Shown here in pieces: positions 1-6,070 of a stretch of 8,368 bases of DNA. The first letter of the stretch is position 1. The number at the start of each line of letters is the position of its first letter. The stretch covers positions 1-8,368 of the forward strand of contig DATGYC010000151.1 of assembly GCA_035298385.1 (NCBI GenBank). Direction: 5' to 3'. Made by a program: the position numbers and the translations under genes. Under the pieces are notes generated by a model. That model searched no databases and was not told where the DNA came from. It saw only the letters and a program-made list of their open reading frames with translations. Source of the DNA: DATGYC01 sp035298385. GTDB taxonomy: Bacteria; Bacillota; Sulfobacillia; Symbiobacteriales; Symbiobacteriaceae.

Positions 1-56
1 ACCACCCCCACCCTAAACTAAGGAGTACGAAAAGCTTGCCTCGGGCAATTTATCTA

Positions 57-86
57 TGGACAATAGGATGGGAGCTAAGGTATTGT
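57..86 (+). promoter_or_regulatory. putative promoter of the gntR regulator gene
   Basis: A TGGACA hexamer at 57-62 (5 of 6 matches to the sigma-70 -35 consensus) lies 18 bp before TATTGT at 81-86 (4 of 6 matches to the -10 consensus). Transcription would start near 93, inside the inverted repeat at 85-109, so a bound repressor would block initiation. The assignment is by eye. An alternative pair, TTGCCT at 36-41 with GACAAT at 59-64 (17-bp spacing), is about as plausible. Confidence 0.3.
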
Positions 87-109
87 GTTGTTGGACAACC
101 GAACAACAC
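85..109. promoter_or_regulatory. inverted-repeat operator, probable GntR/FCD autoregulatory site
   Basis: The arms GTGTTGTT (85-92) and AACAACAC (102-109) are perfect reverse complements around a 9-bp spacer. Nested within lies TTGT-TGG-ACAA (88-98), which fits the GT-N3-AC core typical of operators for FadR-subfamily GntR regulators. The site is 38 bp upstream of the regulator's GTG codon and overlaps the proposed -10, the usual arrangement for negative autoregulation. I found no second copy of the TTGT-N3-ACAA core in the other intergenic spacers, so control of the catabolic operon by the same protein is not shown by sequence. Confidence 0.55.
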
Positions 110-146
110 GACATCCGCCCCAGTCTTCTGAAGGAGGGCGCCATTC

Positions 147-824
147 GTGACCGAACTGACCCCCATCGCCCGCGTGCAGATGGTGGATGCCGTCGTTGAA
201 CAGATTCGCCAGCAGATCGTGGAGGGAAAGCTAGGTCGTGGCAAGCGGGTTCCACCGGAGCTCGAACTGGCGGAACGCCTGAGCGTCTCCCGGAACACGG
301 TTCGTGAGGCGATGCGGATCCTGGAGGCGGAGGGTTGGGTACAGCGCTCCAAGCGTGGCACGACTGTCATTGAGAAGGATGCCAACCTGCTGGCGGCGCC
401 CCTGGCTAACCTAGCCCGCCTCGAAGGGATCGACGCCCACCAACTCTTTGAGGTCCGTCTGGTGATCGAGGCGGAGATGGCTGCCATGGCAGCGGCTCGG
501 GCTACGGAGAGAGACCGGGCTCGTGTCAGCGAGGCGCTGGCTCACCTAGAGGCCGACCAGACCCAGGAAGGCTTCCTGAACGCCAACTTCGACTTCCACC
601 GCGCGATCGCAATCGGCTCAGGGAACCAGGTCCTGATGGCGATTCTGGATGCGATCAAGACCCACCTGTTGACCGAACAGTTCGCTGGCCCCGCTGACGT
701 TCAGACCCGAAAGGCCTCGAACGAAGGCCACCGCGAGATCGCCAAGGCGATCCTGACCGCCGATGTCGAGGGCGCCCGCCAGGCGATGCGCCAGCACCTG
801 AAGGCGATCGAGGATCGTTACTAA
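147..824 (+). CDS. GntR-family transcriptional regulator, FadR/FCD subfamily
   Basis: A 225-aa DNA-binding regulator. The N-terminal winged helix-turn-helix (about residues 12-76) contains the family pattern PELELAERLSVSRNTVREAM and ends in a wing at KRGTTV. An all-helical FCD ligand-binding domain follows (about 98-220), with the histidines that normally bind metal: H151 (DFHRAI), H195 (EGHREI) and H217 (RQHLKA). The usual Asp four residues before the first His is Asn147 here, a substitution that may still coordinate metal. Such proteins usually bind a small carboxylate or similar catabolic intermediate. The GTG start is supported by AAGGAGGG at 131-138, 8 nt upstream; the next in-frame ATG (codon 12) would cut into the DNA-binding domain. 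Its position directly before the carbamoyltransferase operon suggests a local regulator; the effector cannot be read from sequence. Confidence 0.92.
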   Translation: MTELTPIARVQMVDAVVEQIRQQIVEGKLGRGKRVPPELELAERLSVSRNTVREAMRILEAEGWVQRSKRGTTVIEKDANLLAAPLANLARLEGIDAHQLFEVRLVIEAEMAAMAAARATERDRARVSEALAHLEADQTQEGFLNANFDFHRAIAIGSGNQVLMAILDAIKTHLLTEQFAGPADVQTRKASNEGHREIAKAILTADVEGARQAMRQHLKAIEDRY

Positions 825-856
825 CCTGCACTTATACAGTCCCGTTCGAAATGAAC

Positions 857-894
857 AGGGCCCTCGGTATTCTAGATCGGGGGCATCCCTTTTT
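857..894 (+). terminator. putative Rho-independent terminator after gntR
   Basis: AGGG (857-860) pairs with CCCT (887-890). CCCTCGGT (861-868) pairs with ATCGGGGG (876-883) using two G-U pairs. A 3-nt bulge (CAT, 884-886) lies between the two helices, and the loop is 7 nt. A run of five T residues (890-894) closes the structure. It lies 33 nt after the regulator's stop codon. The bulge makes it imperfect, but GC-rich stem plus T-run fits a terminator that separates the regulator from the downstream operon. Confidence 0.5.
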
Positions 895-907
895 ACCTTG
901 CTGACTC

Positions 908-942
908 CCTAAATTTCCTATAACTAGGAAACTTAGGTTTTT
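908..942. promoter_or_regulatory. 30-bp near-perfect palindrome with TATAAC and a T5 tail: operator, attenuator or second terminator
   Basis: Outer arms CCTAA (908-912) and TTAGG (933-937) and inner arms TTTCCTA (914-920) and TAGGAAA (925-931) are exact reverse complements. Together they give 13-bp arms with a single A/C mismatch (913/932) and a 4-nt centre. Five T residues follow (938-942). TATAAC at 919-924 is a 5-of-6 match to a -10 hexamer and lies in the centre, but the matching -35 is poor (TTGCTG at 898-903, 15-bp spacing). DNA palindrome over a -10 suggests an operator; hairpin plus T-run suggests a terminator or attenuator. The element lies between the regulator and the operon start. 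Confidence 0.5.
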
Positions 943-954
943 CTACACCAGCCA

Positions 955-995
955 ATTCGGTGCTACACACCGCTAGGAGGGACCCATTCGGTGCT
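955..995 (+). repeat. 10-bp direct repeat flanking the fdrA ribosome-binding site, with alternative hairpin pairing
   Basis: ATTCGGTGCT occurs at 955-964 and again at 986-995, where it overlaps the GTG start codon of the next gene. CACCG at 968-972 can pair with CGGTG at 958-962 (5-bp stem, 5-nt loop, leaving the Shine-Dalgarno free) or with CGGTG at 989-993 (enclosing the AGGAGGGA Shine-Dalgarno and including the start codon). The repeats and complementarity are direct observations; a translational switch is only a possibility, as each stem is just 5 bp. Confidence 0.4.
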
Positions 996-2478
996 TAAGA
1001 CGATCATCAAGAAAGACTCCTACCAGGACTCCGTTTCGCTGATGCTCCTCTCCACGAAGGTGCAAAAGCTGGAGGGCGTCACCCGGGCCACCGTCATGAT
1101 GGCGACCGAGGCGAACCATGCGATGTTCGCGGCTGCCGGTCTGCTGACCGATGAGGTCAAGGCCGCCTCGCCGAACGATATGGCGATCGTGATCGAGGCC
1201 GAGAGCGAGGAGATCTTCCAGTCCACCCTCGCCGAGGTCGAGAAGTTGCTCGCCGGTGGCGGGAAGAAGGGCGCCGCCTCGAACGAAGGCTTCGAGACCG
1301 TCCGCTCCTTCGAGGCTGCTGCCAAGGAGCTCGCTGGCGCCAACATCGCCATGATCTCCGTCCCCGGCGCCTTCGCCGCTGGCGAGGCCCGCAAGGCGCT
1401 CGACGCTGGCCTGCACGTCTTCATGTTCTCCGACAACGTCTCGCTTGCGGATGAGGTCGCGCTCAAGACGCTTGCGGTCGAGAAGGGCCTGCTGATGATG
1501 GGGCCGGACTGCGGCACCGCCGTCCTCGCTGGCGTGCCCCTCGGCTTCGCCAACGTGCTCCGCCGCGGCAAGATCGGCATCGTTGGTGCCTCGGGCACCG
1601 GCATCCAGGAGGTAGCCTGCCTGATCGACCGGACGGGCGAAGGCATCTCCCACGCCATCGGTACCGGTGGCCGTGACCTCTCGAAGGAGGTTCAGGGCCG
1701 GACCGCCCGCCTCGCCGTCCAGGCGCTGATCGCTGATGCGGCGACCGAGGTCCTGGTCGTCATCTCCAAGCCGCCCGCCAAGGAGGTGGAGGAGCTGCTC
1801 CTCGCCGACCTGCGCCAGGCTGGCAAGCCGGTCGTCGTTATGTTCCTCGGCTCCGAGCGGACTGGCACGGAAGGCAACATCACCTTCACCAACTCGCTGA
1901 TCGGTGCGGCCGAGGCGGCAGTCGCTGTCGCCCGCGGTGAGCAGATCAAGCCGGCCACCTTCGCCCCGGCTCCGGCAGCCACGCCGACCGGCACGCTGGT
2001 GAAGGGCCTCTTCACCGGCGGCACCCTCGCTGGCGAGGCCGCCCAGATCCTGGCCGAGCTCCTGCCCGGTGAGGGCGGCGCTGACCACCACGAGGACGGC
2101 GTCTTCTTCCAGCGGGACGGCCATCAGATCATCGACTTCGGCGACGACGTCTACACCCGTGGCCGTGCCCACCCGATGATCGATCCCCGCACTCGCAACG
2201 AGGCGATCGTGAACGCCGCTCAGGATCCGACGACCGGCGTCATCCTGCTCGACGTCGTGATCGGCTACGGCGCCCACCCGGACCCGGCGACCGGCCTGGT
2301 CGAGACCCTCGCCTCTGTCGGCGAACTGAAGGTCCCGGTCATCGCCTCCGTCACCGGTACCGAGGGTGATCCGCAGAAGTTCGCCGCCCAGCGGACGATC
2401 CTCGAGTCCGCCGGCATCATCGTCGCCTCCTCGAACGCTGAGGCTGCGACCTGGGCCGCTCAGATCGTAGTGAAGTAA
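991..2478 (+). CDS. fdrA: FdrA/AllF-like acyl-CoA synthetase-family subunit of a carbamoyltransferase complex
   Basis: A 495-aa protein of the FdrA family, built on a succinyl-CoA-synthetase alpha-like scaffold. An FdrA-specific N-terminal domain (about 1-95) contains the MMATEANHAMF segment. A CoA-binding-type Rossmann region (about 115-190) ends at MMGPDCGTAVLAGVPLGFAN. A ligase-type domain follows (about 193-320, GKIGIVGASGTGIQEVACL, then AIGTGGRDLS). The C-terminal part contains GRAHPMIDPRTRNEAI (391-406) and GYGAHPDPA. The phospho-His motif of succinyl-CoA synthetase (GHAGA) is not seen, so CoA ligation is not implied. In E. coli the homologue (AllF, formerly FdrA) works with AllG and AllH as oxamate carbamoyltransferase, using phosphate to split oxalurate into oxamate and carbamoyl phosphate. 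The GTG start is fixed by AGGAGGGA at 975-982. It is somewhat shorter than the roughly 555-aa E. coli protein. Substrate is inferred by homology only. Confidence 0.88.
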   Translation: MLKTIIKKDSYQDSVSLMLLSTKVQKLEGVTRATVMMATEANHAMFAAAGLLTDEVKAASPNDMAIVIEAESEEIFQSTLAEVEKLLAGGGKKGAASNEGFETVRSFEAAAKELAGANIAMISVPGAFAAGEARKALDAGLHVFMFSDNVSLADEVALKTLAVEKGLLMMGPDCGTAVLAGVPLGFANVLRRGKIGIVGASGTGIQEVACLIDRTGEGISHAIGTGGRDLSKEVQGRTARLAVQALIADAATEVLVVISKPPAKEVEELLLADLRQAGKPVVVMFLGSERTGTEGNITFTNSLIGAAEAAVAVARGEQIKPATFAPAPAATPTGTLVKGLFTGGTLAGEAAQILAELLPGEGGADHHEDGVFFQRDGHQIIDFGDDVYTRGRAHPMIDPRTRNEAIVNAAQDPTTGVILLDVVIGYGAHPDPATGLVETLASVGELKVPVIASVTGTEGDPQKFAAQRTILESAGIIVASSNAEAATWAAQIVVK

Positions 2479-2495
2479 GAGGGGGTTGAACGAAG

Positions 2496-3926
2496 ATGTC
2501 CGAAGCGATCAAGCAGCTACTCACCCAGGGCCCCAAGGGTGTCAACATCGGTCTCAAGTCCTTTGCGGAGACGCTCGTGCAGAATGGTGCCGCGACCATT
2601 CAGGTCGACTGGCGCCCGCCCGCCAAGGGCGACGCCAAGCTCGCCGCTGCGGTGGCCAAGCTCTGGAACGTCAACCTCAAGGGCGAGTACGCCTCGATCG
2701 ATGAGGCGAACAAGGCCGTCGTGCAGAAGATGCTCGACGCCCAGCCGACCCTGATCGATGTCGTTCCCGCTGGCTCGGTGATCCCGGAGCTGACCGACAA
2801 GGTCCTCCTGCACGCCGGCCCGCCTATCACCTTTAATGAGATGACCGGTCCGGGCCAGGGCGCCTGCATCGGCGCCGTCGTCTTCGAGGGCTGGGCGAAG
2901 GACCACGCCGAGGCCGAGGAGATGCTCCGCAACAACGAGATCACCTTTATCCCCTGCCACGCCGTCAAGGCGGTCGGTCCGATGGGCGGCATCACCTCCA
3001 AGTCGATGCCGGTCCTCGTGGTCAAGAACGTGACCGAGGGGAACGTCGCCTATTGCCAGATGAACGAAGGCATCGGCAAGGTGATGCGCATGGGCGCCAA
3101 CGGCCCCGAAGTGCTGAACCGCCTCGCATGGATGCGCGACACCCTCGGCCCGTGGCTCTCGAAGGCCCTGAAGGTGACCGAGAACGGCCTCAACCTGAAG
3201 GTGATCATGGGCCGGGCCGTCACCATGGGTGACGAGTTCCACCAGCGCAACATCGCTGGCTCGGCGATCTTCCTGCGGGAGATGGCCGGCTACCTCGCCC
3301 AGGTGGGCGCCCCCGCTGACGTCTTTAAGTTCCTGGCCGACACCGATCAGTTCTTCCTGAACTGCGCCATGGCCGCTTCGAAGGCCACCGCTGACGCCGC
3401 CGCCACCATCAAGGCTGGCACGATCGTCACGGCGATGTCCCGCAACGGCGTCAACTTCGGCATCAAGGTCTCCGGCTGCGGCGACGTCTGGTTCCAGGCG
3501 CCGGTCAACAAGCCCGAGGGCCTCTACTTCTCCGGCTACACCTCGGAGGACGGCAACCCCGACATCGGCGACTCGGCGATTACCGAGACGATCGGCCTTG
3601 GCGGCGTGATCATGGCCGCGGCCCCGGGCGTCATCCGCTTCGTCGGTGCCGGTGGCTTCACCGACGGCATCAAGATCACCGAGGAGCAGCAGGAGATCTG
3701 CATCGCGACCAACCCGCACCTGCAGATCCCGACGCTCGACTTCTCTGGCGGCCCCATCGGCATCGACGTGCGCAAGGTCGTCGAGACCGGCATCACTCCT
3801 ATCATCAACACCGGCATCGCTCATAAGAAGGCGGGCGTCGGCCAGGTTGGCGCCGGTACCGTCCGGGCGCCGTACGGCTGCTTTGAGAAGGCGCTCTACG
3901 CCCTGACCGAAGTCTACGGGGTCTAA
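2496..3926 (+). CDS. allG: DUF1116 protein, AllG/YlbE-like carbamoyltransferase subunit
   Basis: A 476-aa cytoplasmic protein recognisable as DUF1116 from its conserved blocks: HAGPPI (106-111), CHAVKAVGPMGGITS (154-168), MGDEFHQRN (244-252), SRNGVNFGIKVSG (315-327), GDSAITETIGLGG (358-370) and GIAHKKAGVGQVGAGTVRAP (440-459). The many invariant His, Glu and Gly residues suggest a catalytic role. The E. coli homologue YlbE was renamed AllG as part of oxamate carbamoyltransferase. The gene starts 17 nt after fdrA with AGAGGGGG at 2478-2485 as ribosome site, and its codon use is as strongly biased as that of fdrA, as expected for subunits made together. It is longer than the E. coli protein (about 420 aa). 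Family assignment is firm; the exact carbamoyl donor in this organism is open. Confidence 0.88.
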   Translation: MSEAIKQLLTQGPKGVNIGLKSFAETLVQNGAATIQVDWRPPAKGDAKLAAAVAKLWNVNLKGEYASIDEANKAVVQKMLDAQPTLIDVVPAGSVIPELTDKVLLHAGPPITFNEMTGPGQGACIGAVVFEGWAKDHAEAEEMLRNNEITFIPCHAVKAVGPMGGITSKSMPVLVVKNVTEGNVAYCQMNEGIGKVMRMGANGPEVLNRLAWMRDTLGPWLSKALKVTENGLNLKVIMGRAVTMGDEFHQRNIAGSAIFLREMAGYLAQVGAPADVFKFLADTDQFFLNCAMAASKATADAAATIKAGTIVTAMSRNGVNFGIKVSGCGDVWFQAPVNKPEGLYFSGYTSEDGNPDIGDSAITETIGLGGVIMAAAPGVIRFVGAGGFTDGIKITEEQQEICIATNPHLQIPTLDFSGGPIGIDVRKVVETGITPIINTGIAHKKAGVGQVGAGTVRAPYGCFEKALYALTEVYGV

Positions 3927-3930
3927 GTCG

Positions 3931-4938
3931 ATGCAGGCAACGTGGATCGCTCGGCGGGTGGAGCGCTGGCTTAGCGAGATTCCCGCTGGGCGGATCCACA
4001 GCCGCTTCGACTCAGTCCTGAACCTCGCCTGGGGGGATCACCTGATCACCCTGGCCCTGCCAGAGGCAGGCAGACTCCCCGGCGGCATCCTCCTTGATCC
4101 GGCGACGGTGCAGCGCGGTGCGTGGCCGGGGATTCAAGGCGATCCCGTCTCCTGGGATTCGACCGCACAGGTGCTCCGCCTTCCCGGCGGTCTGGCAACC
4201 CTGGGTGGTGCGATCCGGGAGACGAGAGAGCCGGCACCCCTTGCCGCCATCGACGCTTCCCGAGTGATACAGAACGTGCAGACCCTTGTGCGCTTGGCCC
4301 AGTTGGGCGCCAAGGGCGAGCTCGTGCCGCTGCTGGGCGCGTTTGGTCTTAGGGGCTCAGGCGCTGGGGGCGCCCGGGCACTCACCCAGGTTTCAGGCAC
4401 CTGGGCCGACCAAGGCGCCCCCGAGGGATCAGGCACCCTCGGCGCACCTGACCCAGCAGCGATCGCCGCCTGGCAGGAGCTTCAGCTTCTGACCAGGGCC
4501 CTAGCAGCGGGCGATGGCCCCGCCCTCGTGGCGGTGGCCCGCCCGATGCTCGGGCGAGGAGAGGGTCTCACCCCCGGGTGGGACGACCTGCTCCTTGGCC
4601 TCATCGCTACGATCTGGTTCGCTGGACCCGCCCTGCCTGACCGAATCCGCTGCGCCAGCCAGACCCTGGCAGACGCCCTCGCCGAAGCCGCCCCCACGCG
4701 CACCACGGCGATTAGCGCCAACTATCTACAACTCGCTGCGGATGGGGGCTGGAGCGAACGGCTCGCCGACGCCACCCTCGCCCTCCTGGGCGCCAGCGGC
4801 CCCGCTCTTGTCGCCCCCATACAGCGCCTCCTCGCCTTCGGCCACTCGTCCGGCCATGACACGGCCGTCGGTCTCGCCCTAGGCAGCGTCACCATCTTGC
4901 ACCTATTGTCGGAGGGAAGTCCGCATGAAGAGCCCTAG
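3931..4938 (+). CDS. allH: DUF2877 protein, AllH/YlbF-like carbamoyltransferase subunit
   Basis: A 335-aa protein with the DUF2877 signature blocks: LGRGEGLTPGWDDLLLGL (207-224), TTAISANYLQLAADGGWSE (258-276) and FGHSSGHDTAVGL (303-315). The E. coli homologue YlbF (AllH, about 270 aa) is the third subunit of oxamate carbamoyltransferase. The extra length here comes at least partly from a Gly/Ala/Pro-rich stretch at about 140-175 that looks like a linker or insertion. The ATG lies 4 nt after allG's stop with only a weak ribosome site, so translation is probably coupled. The 3' end overlaps the next gene by 14 nt. Codon choice is less biased than in neighbours: ATA appears at codons 113 and 297, for example. 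This may mean a lower required dose or a less expressed subunit. Confidence 0.82.
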   Translation: MQATWIARRVERWLSEIPAGRIHSRFDSVLNLAWGDHLITLALPEAGRLPGGILLDPATVQRGAWPGIQGDPVSWDSTAQVLRLPGGLATLGGAIRETREPAPLAAIDASRVIQNVQTLVRLAQLGAKGELVPLLGAFGLRGSGAGGARALTQVSGTWADQGAPEGSGTLGAPDPAAIAAWQELQLLTRALAAGDGPALVAVARPMLGRGEGLTPGWDDLLLGLIATIWFAGPALPDRIRCASQTLADALAEAAPTRTTAISANYLQLAADGGWSERLADATLALLGASGPALVAPIQRLLAFGHSSGHDTAVGLALGSVTILHLLSEGSPHEEP

Positions 4939-5875
4939 CACCGTCGTTATCGCCCTCGGCGGCAACGCCATTCTCCAGTCCGCCCAGAAGGGCACCTATG
5001 CAGAGCAACTCGGCAACATCAGCGCCGCCTGTGCGGCGATCGTTGAGATCGTCAAGGCGGGGCACAAGGTTGTCCTTACCCACGGCAACGGCCCTCAGGT
5101 CGGCGCCGTCCTGATCCAGAACGAAGAGGCCGCCACCAAGGTCCCGGCAATGCCCCTCGATGCGTGTGGCGCCGAGACCCAGGGCATGCTAGGGTATATG
5201 TTCCAGCAGGAGCTGGGCAATGCCCTCCGGGCGGCCGGTCTAAATCGCCAGGTAGTCTCGATCGTGACGCAGACCGAGGTCAGCGCCTACGATCTGGCCT
5301 TCAAGAACCCGACCAAGCCCGTCGGCCCGTACTACCCGACGGAGGAGGCTCAGCTGCTCATGGCTGAGAAGGGCTGGCAGATGAAGGAGGACAAGGCCCG
5401 GGGTGGCTGGCGCCGCCTCGTCCCCTCGCCCTCCCCGATCGCCATCGTGGAGAAGGAGATCATCAAGAACCTCCTCGCCATCGATGCGATCGTCATCGCG
5501 GCCGGCGGCGGCGGCGCCCCTGTTGTGCAGGAGCGCGGTCAGTACCACGGTGTGGAGGCTGTCGTGGACAAGGACCTCTCTGGCTTCCGCATGGCGGCCG
5601 ATATCGGGGCGGACGCCTTCATGATCCTGACCGACGTCGAGCGGGTCGCGATCAACTGGGGTAAGCCCGACCAGGTGAACCTTAGCGAGGTCTCCTACAC
5701 CGAGATGCGGGCCCTGCAGACTGAGGGTCACTTCGCGGACGGCTCGATGGGTCCGAAGGTGGAGGCCTGCCTCCGCTTCGCTCAGACCGGCAAGGGACGC
5801 GCGATCATCGCTGCCCATGTGAAGGCCGTCGAGGCGCTCGCTGGGACCTCGGGCACCCAAATTCTCCCGCTTTAG
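4925..5875 (+). CDS. arcC: carbamate kinase (AllK/ArcC type)
   Basis: A 316-aa carbamate kinase of the amino-acid-kinase fold, near the usual length of about 300-315 aa. It catalyses ADP + carbamoyl phosphate to ATP + carbamate, which breaks down to CO2 and ammonia. Diagnostic motifs run throughout: ALGGNA (10-15), THGNGPQVG (52-60), DACGAETQGMLGYM (79-92), FKNPTKPVGPYY (126-137, conserved Lys131), AAGGGGAPV (192-200), VDKDL (214-218, Lys216), LTDVERV (235-241), FADGSMGPKVEA (270-281, Lys278) and GTSGT (307-311). The ATG is supported by GGAGGG at 4911-4916, inside the end of allH. Its place after the carbamoyltransferase genes matches the E. coli order allF-allG-allH-allK. It shows that the pathway is used to conserve energy by substrate-level phosphorylation, rather than to supply carbamoyl phosphate for biosynthesis (inference). 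Confidence 0.96.
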   Translation: MKSPSTVVIALGGNAILQSAQKGTYAEQLGNISAACAAIVEIVKAGHKVVLTHGNGPQVGAVLIQNEEAATKVPAMPLDACGAETQGMLGYMFQQELGNALRAAGLNRQVVSIVTQTEVSAYDLAFKNPTKPVGPYYPTEEAQLLMAEKGWQMKEDKARGGWRRLVPSPSPIAIVEKEIIKNLLAIDAIVIAAGGGGAPVVQERGQYHGVEAVVDKDLSGFRMAADIGADAFMILTDVERVAINWGKPDQVNLSEVSYTEMRALQTEGHFADGSMGPKVEACLRFAQTGKGRAIIAAHVKAVEALAGTSGTQILPL

Positions 5876-5891
5876 TAGGACTTTGGTCCTA
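5876..5891 (+). other. short hairpin directly after the carbamate kinase stop codon
   Basis: TAGGAC (5876-5881) and GTCCTA (5886-5891) form a perfect 6-bp stem with a TTTG loop, starting at the first base after the TAG stop. There is no T-run behind it, so it is not a convincing terminator. It may protect the upstream transcript's 3' end or be part of the leader structure. CTTTGG (5881-5886), which spans the loop, is complementary to CCAAAG at 5930-5935, which allows an alternative pairing. Confidence 0.4.
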
Positions 5892-5939
5892 TCCCGCACG
5901 AGAGGAAGAGGAGAACGCCTGCCCGGTGTCCAAAGCAAA

Positions 5940-5990
5940 GACGTTACTGTTTTCGTGATAAAAGATCGATAAATTAAAACAATAACAGCT
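5940..5990 (+). promoter_or_regulatory. AT-rich island, possible internal promoter for the permease gene
   Basis: This stretch is sharply richer in A and T than the coding DNA around it. A candidate -35 TTACTG (5944-5949) and -10 GATAAA (5968-5973, 18-bp spacing) each match consensus poorly. GATAAA occurs twice (5957-5962 and 5968-5973), 11 bp apart, about one helical turn. TGTTTT (5948-5953) and AAAACA (5976-5981) form a wider inverted repeat. The base composition supports a promoter or protein-binding region better than any single hexamer pair does. Confidence 0.3.
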
Positions 5991-6029
5991 CTGCCTGGAC
6001 CCACGGCAGGGAGTGAACCTTTCACCTCC
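5991..6029 (+). promoter_or_regulatory. two adjacent hairpins in the permease leader
   Basis: CTGCC (5991-5995) pairs with GGCAG (6005-6009). Immediately next, GGAG-TGAA (6010-6017) pairs with TTCA-CTCC (6021-6029) with one bulged C (6025) and a 3-nt loop. The two helices could stack end to end. No U-run follows (only CTTTG), so they are not a clear terminator; they lie 41-80 nt before the permease start. I do not recognise a known riboswitch consensus here, and the leader is best treated as an unassigned structured 5' region. Confidence 0.4.
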
Positions 6030-6056
6030 GGCCTTTGTATACCTATTTTCACATGA

Positions 6057-6063
6057 GAGAGGG
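6057..6063 (+). promoter_or_regulatory. ribosome-binding site that sets the permease start
   Basis: GAGAGGG lies 7 nt before ATG 6071. The in-frame TTG at 6035 and ATG at 6053 have no such purine-rich stretch at the right distance, and the ATG at 6071 starts the protein just before its first hydrophobic helix. Start 6071 is therefore preferred over the longer reading frame. Confidence 0.7.
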
Positions 6064-6070
6064 CAAATCA

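Noticed and set aside
36..48. Inverted repeat TTGCC-TCG-GGCAA as a terminator of an upstream gene
   Set aside because: The stem is only 5 bp, the T content behind it is weak and no upstream gene is visible; it could equally be chance or a minor operator.
973..2277. Long antisense reading frame (434 codons) opposite fdrA
   Set aside because: It mirrors a GC-rich, strongly codon-biased gene, has a repetitive Gly/Asp/Leu/Arg/His composition, no recognisable motif, and lies over a clear family protein. It is a shadow frame.
2517..3824. Long antisense reading frame (435 codons) opposite the DUF1116 gene
   Set aside because: Same reason: charged, low-complexity composition dictated by the complementary codons, with no supported start and no domain.
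5240..6052. Antisense reading frame across the carbamate kinase 3' end and the intergenic leader
   Set aside because: It extends into the spacer but shows no domain or plausible ribosome site; the portion opposite the kinase has typical shadow composition.
6035..6070. Longer permease start at TTG 6035 or ATG 6053
   Set aside because: Neither has a well-placed ribosome site, while ATG 6071 has GAGAGGG 7 nt upstream and starts right before the first membrane helix.
5876..6070. Known riboswitch (purine, guanidine/ykkC type, TPP) in the permease leader
   Set aside because: I could not match the conserved core sequences of these classes, so the leader is reported only as an unassigned structure.
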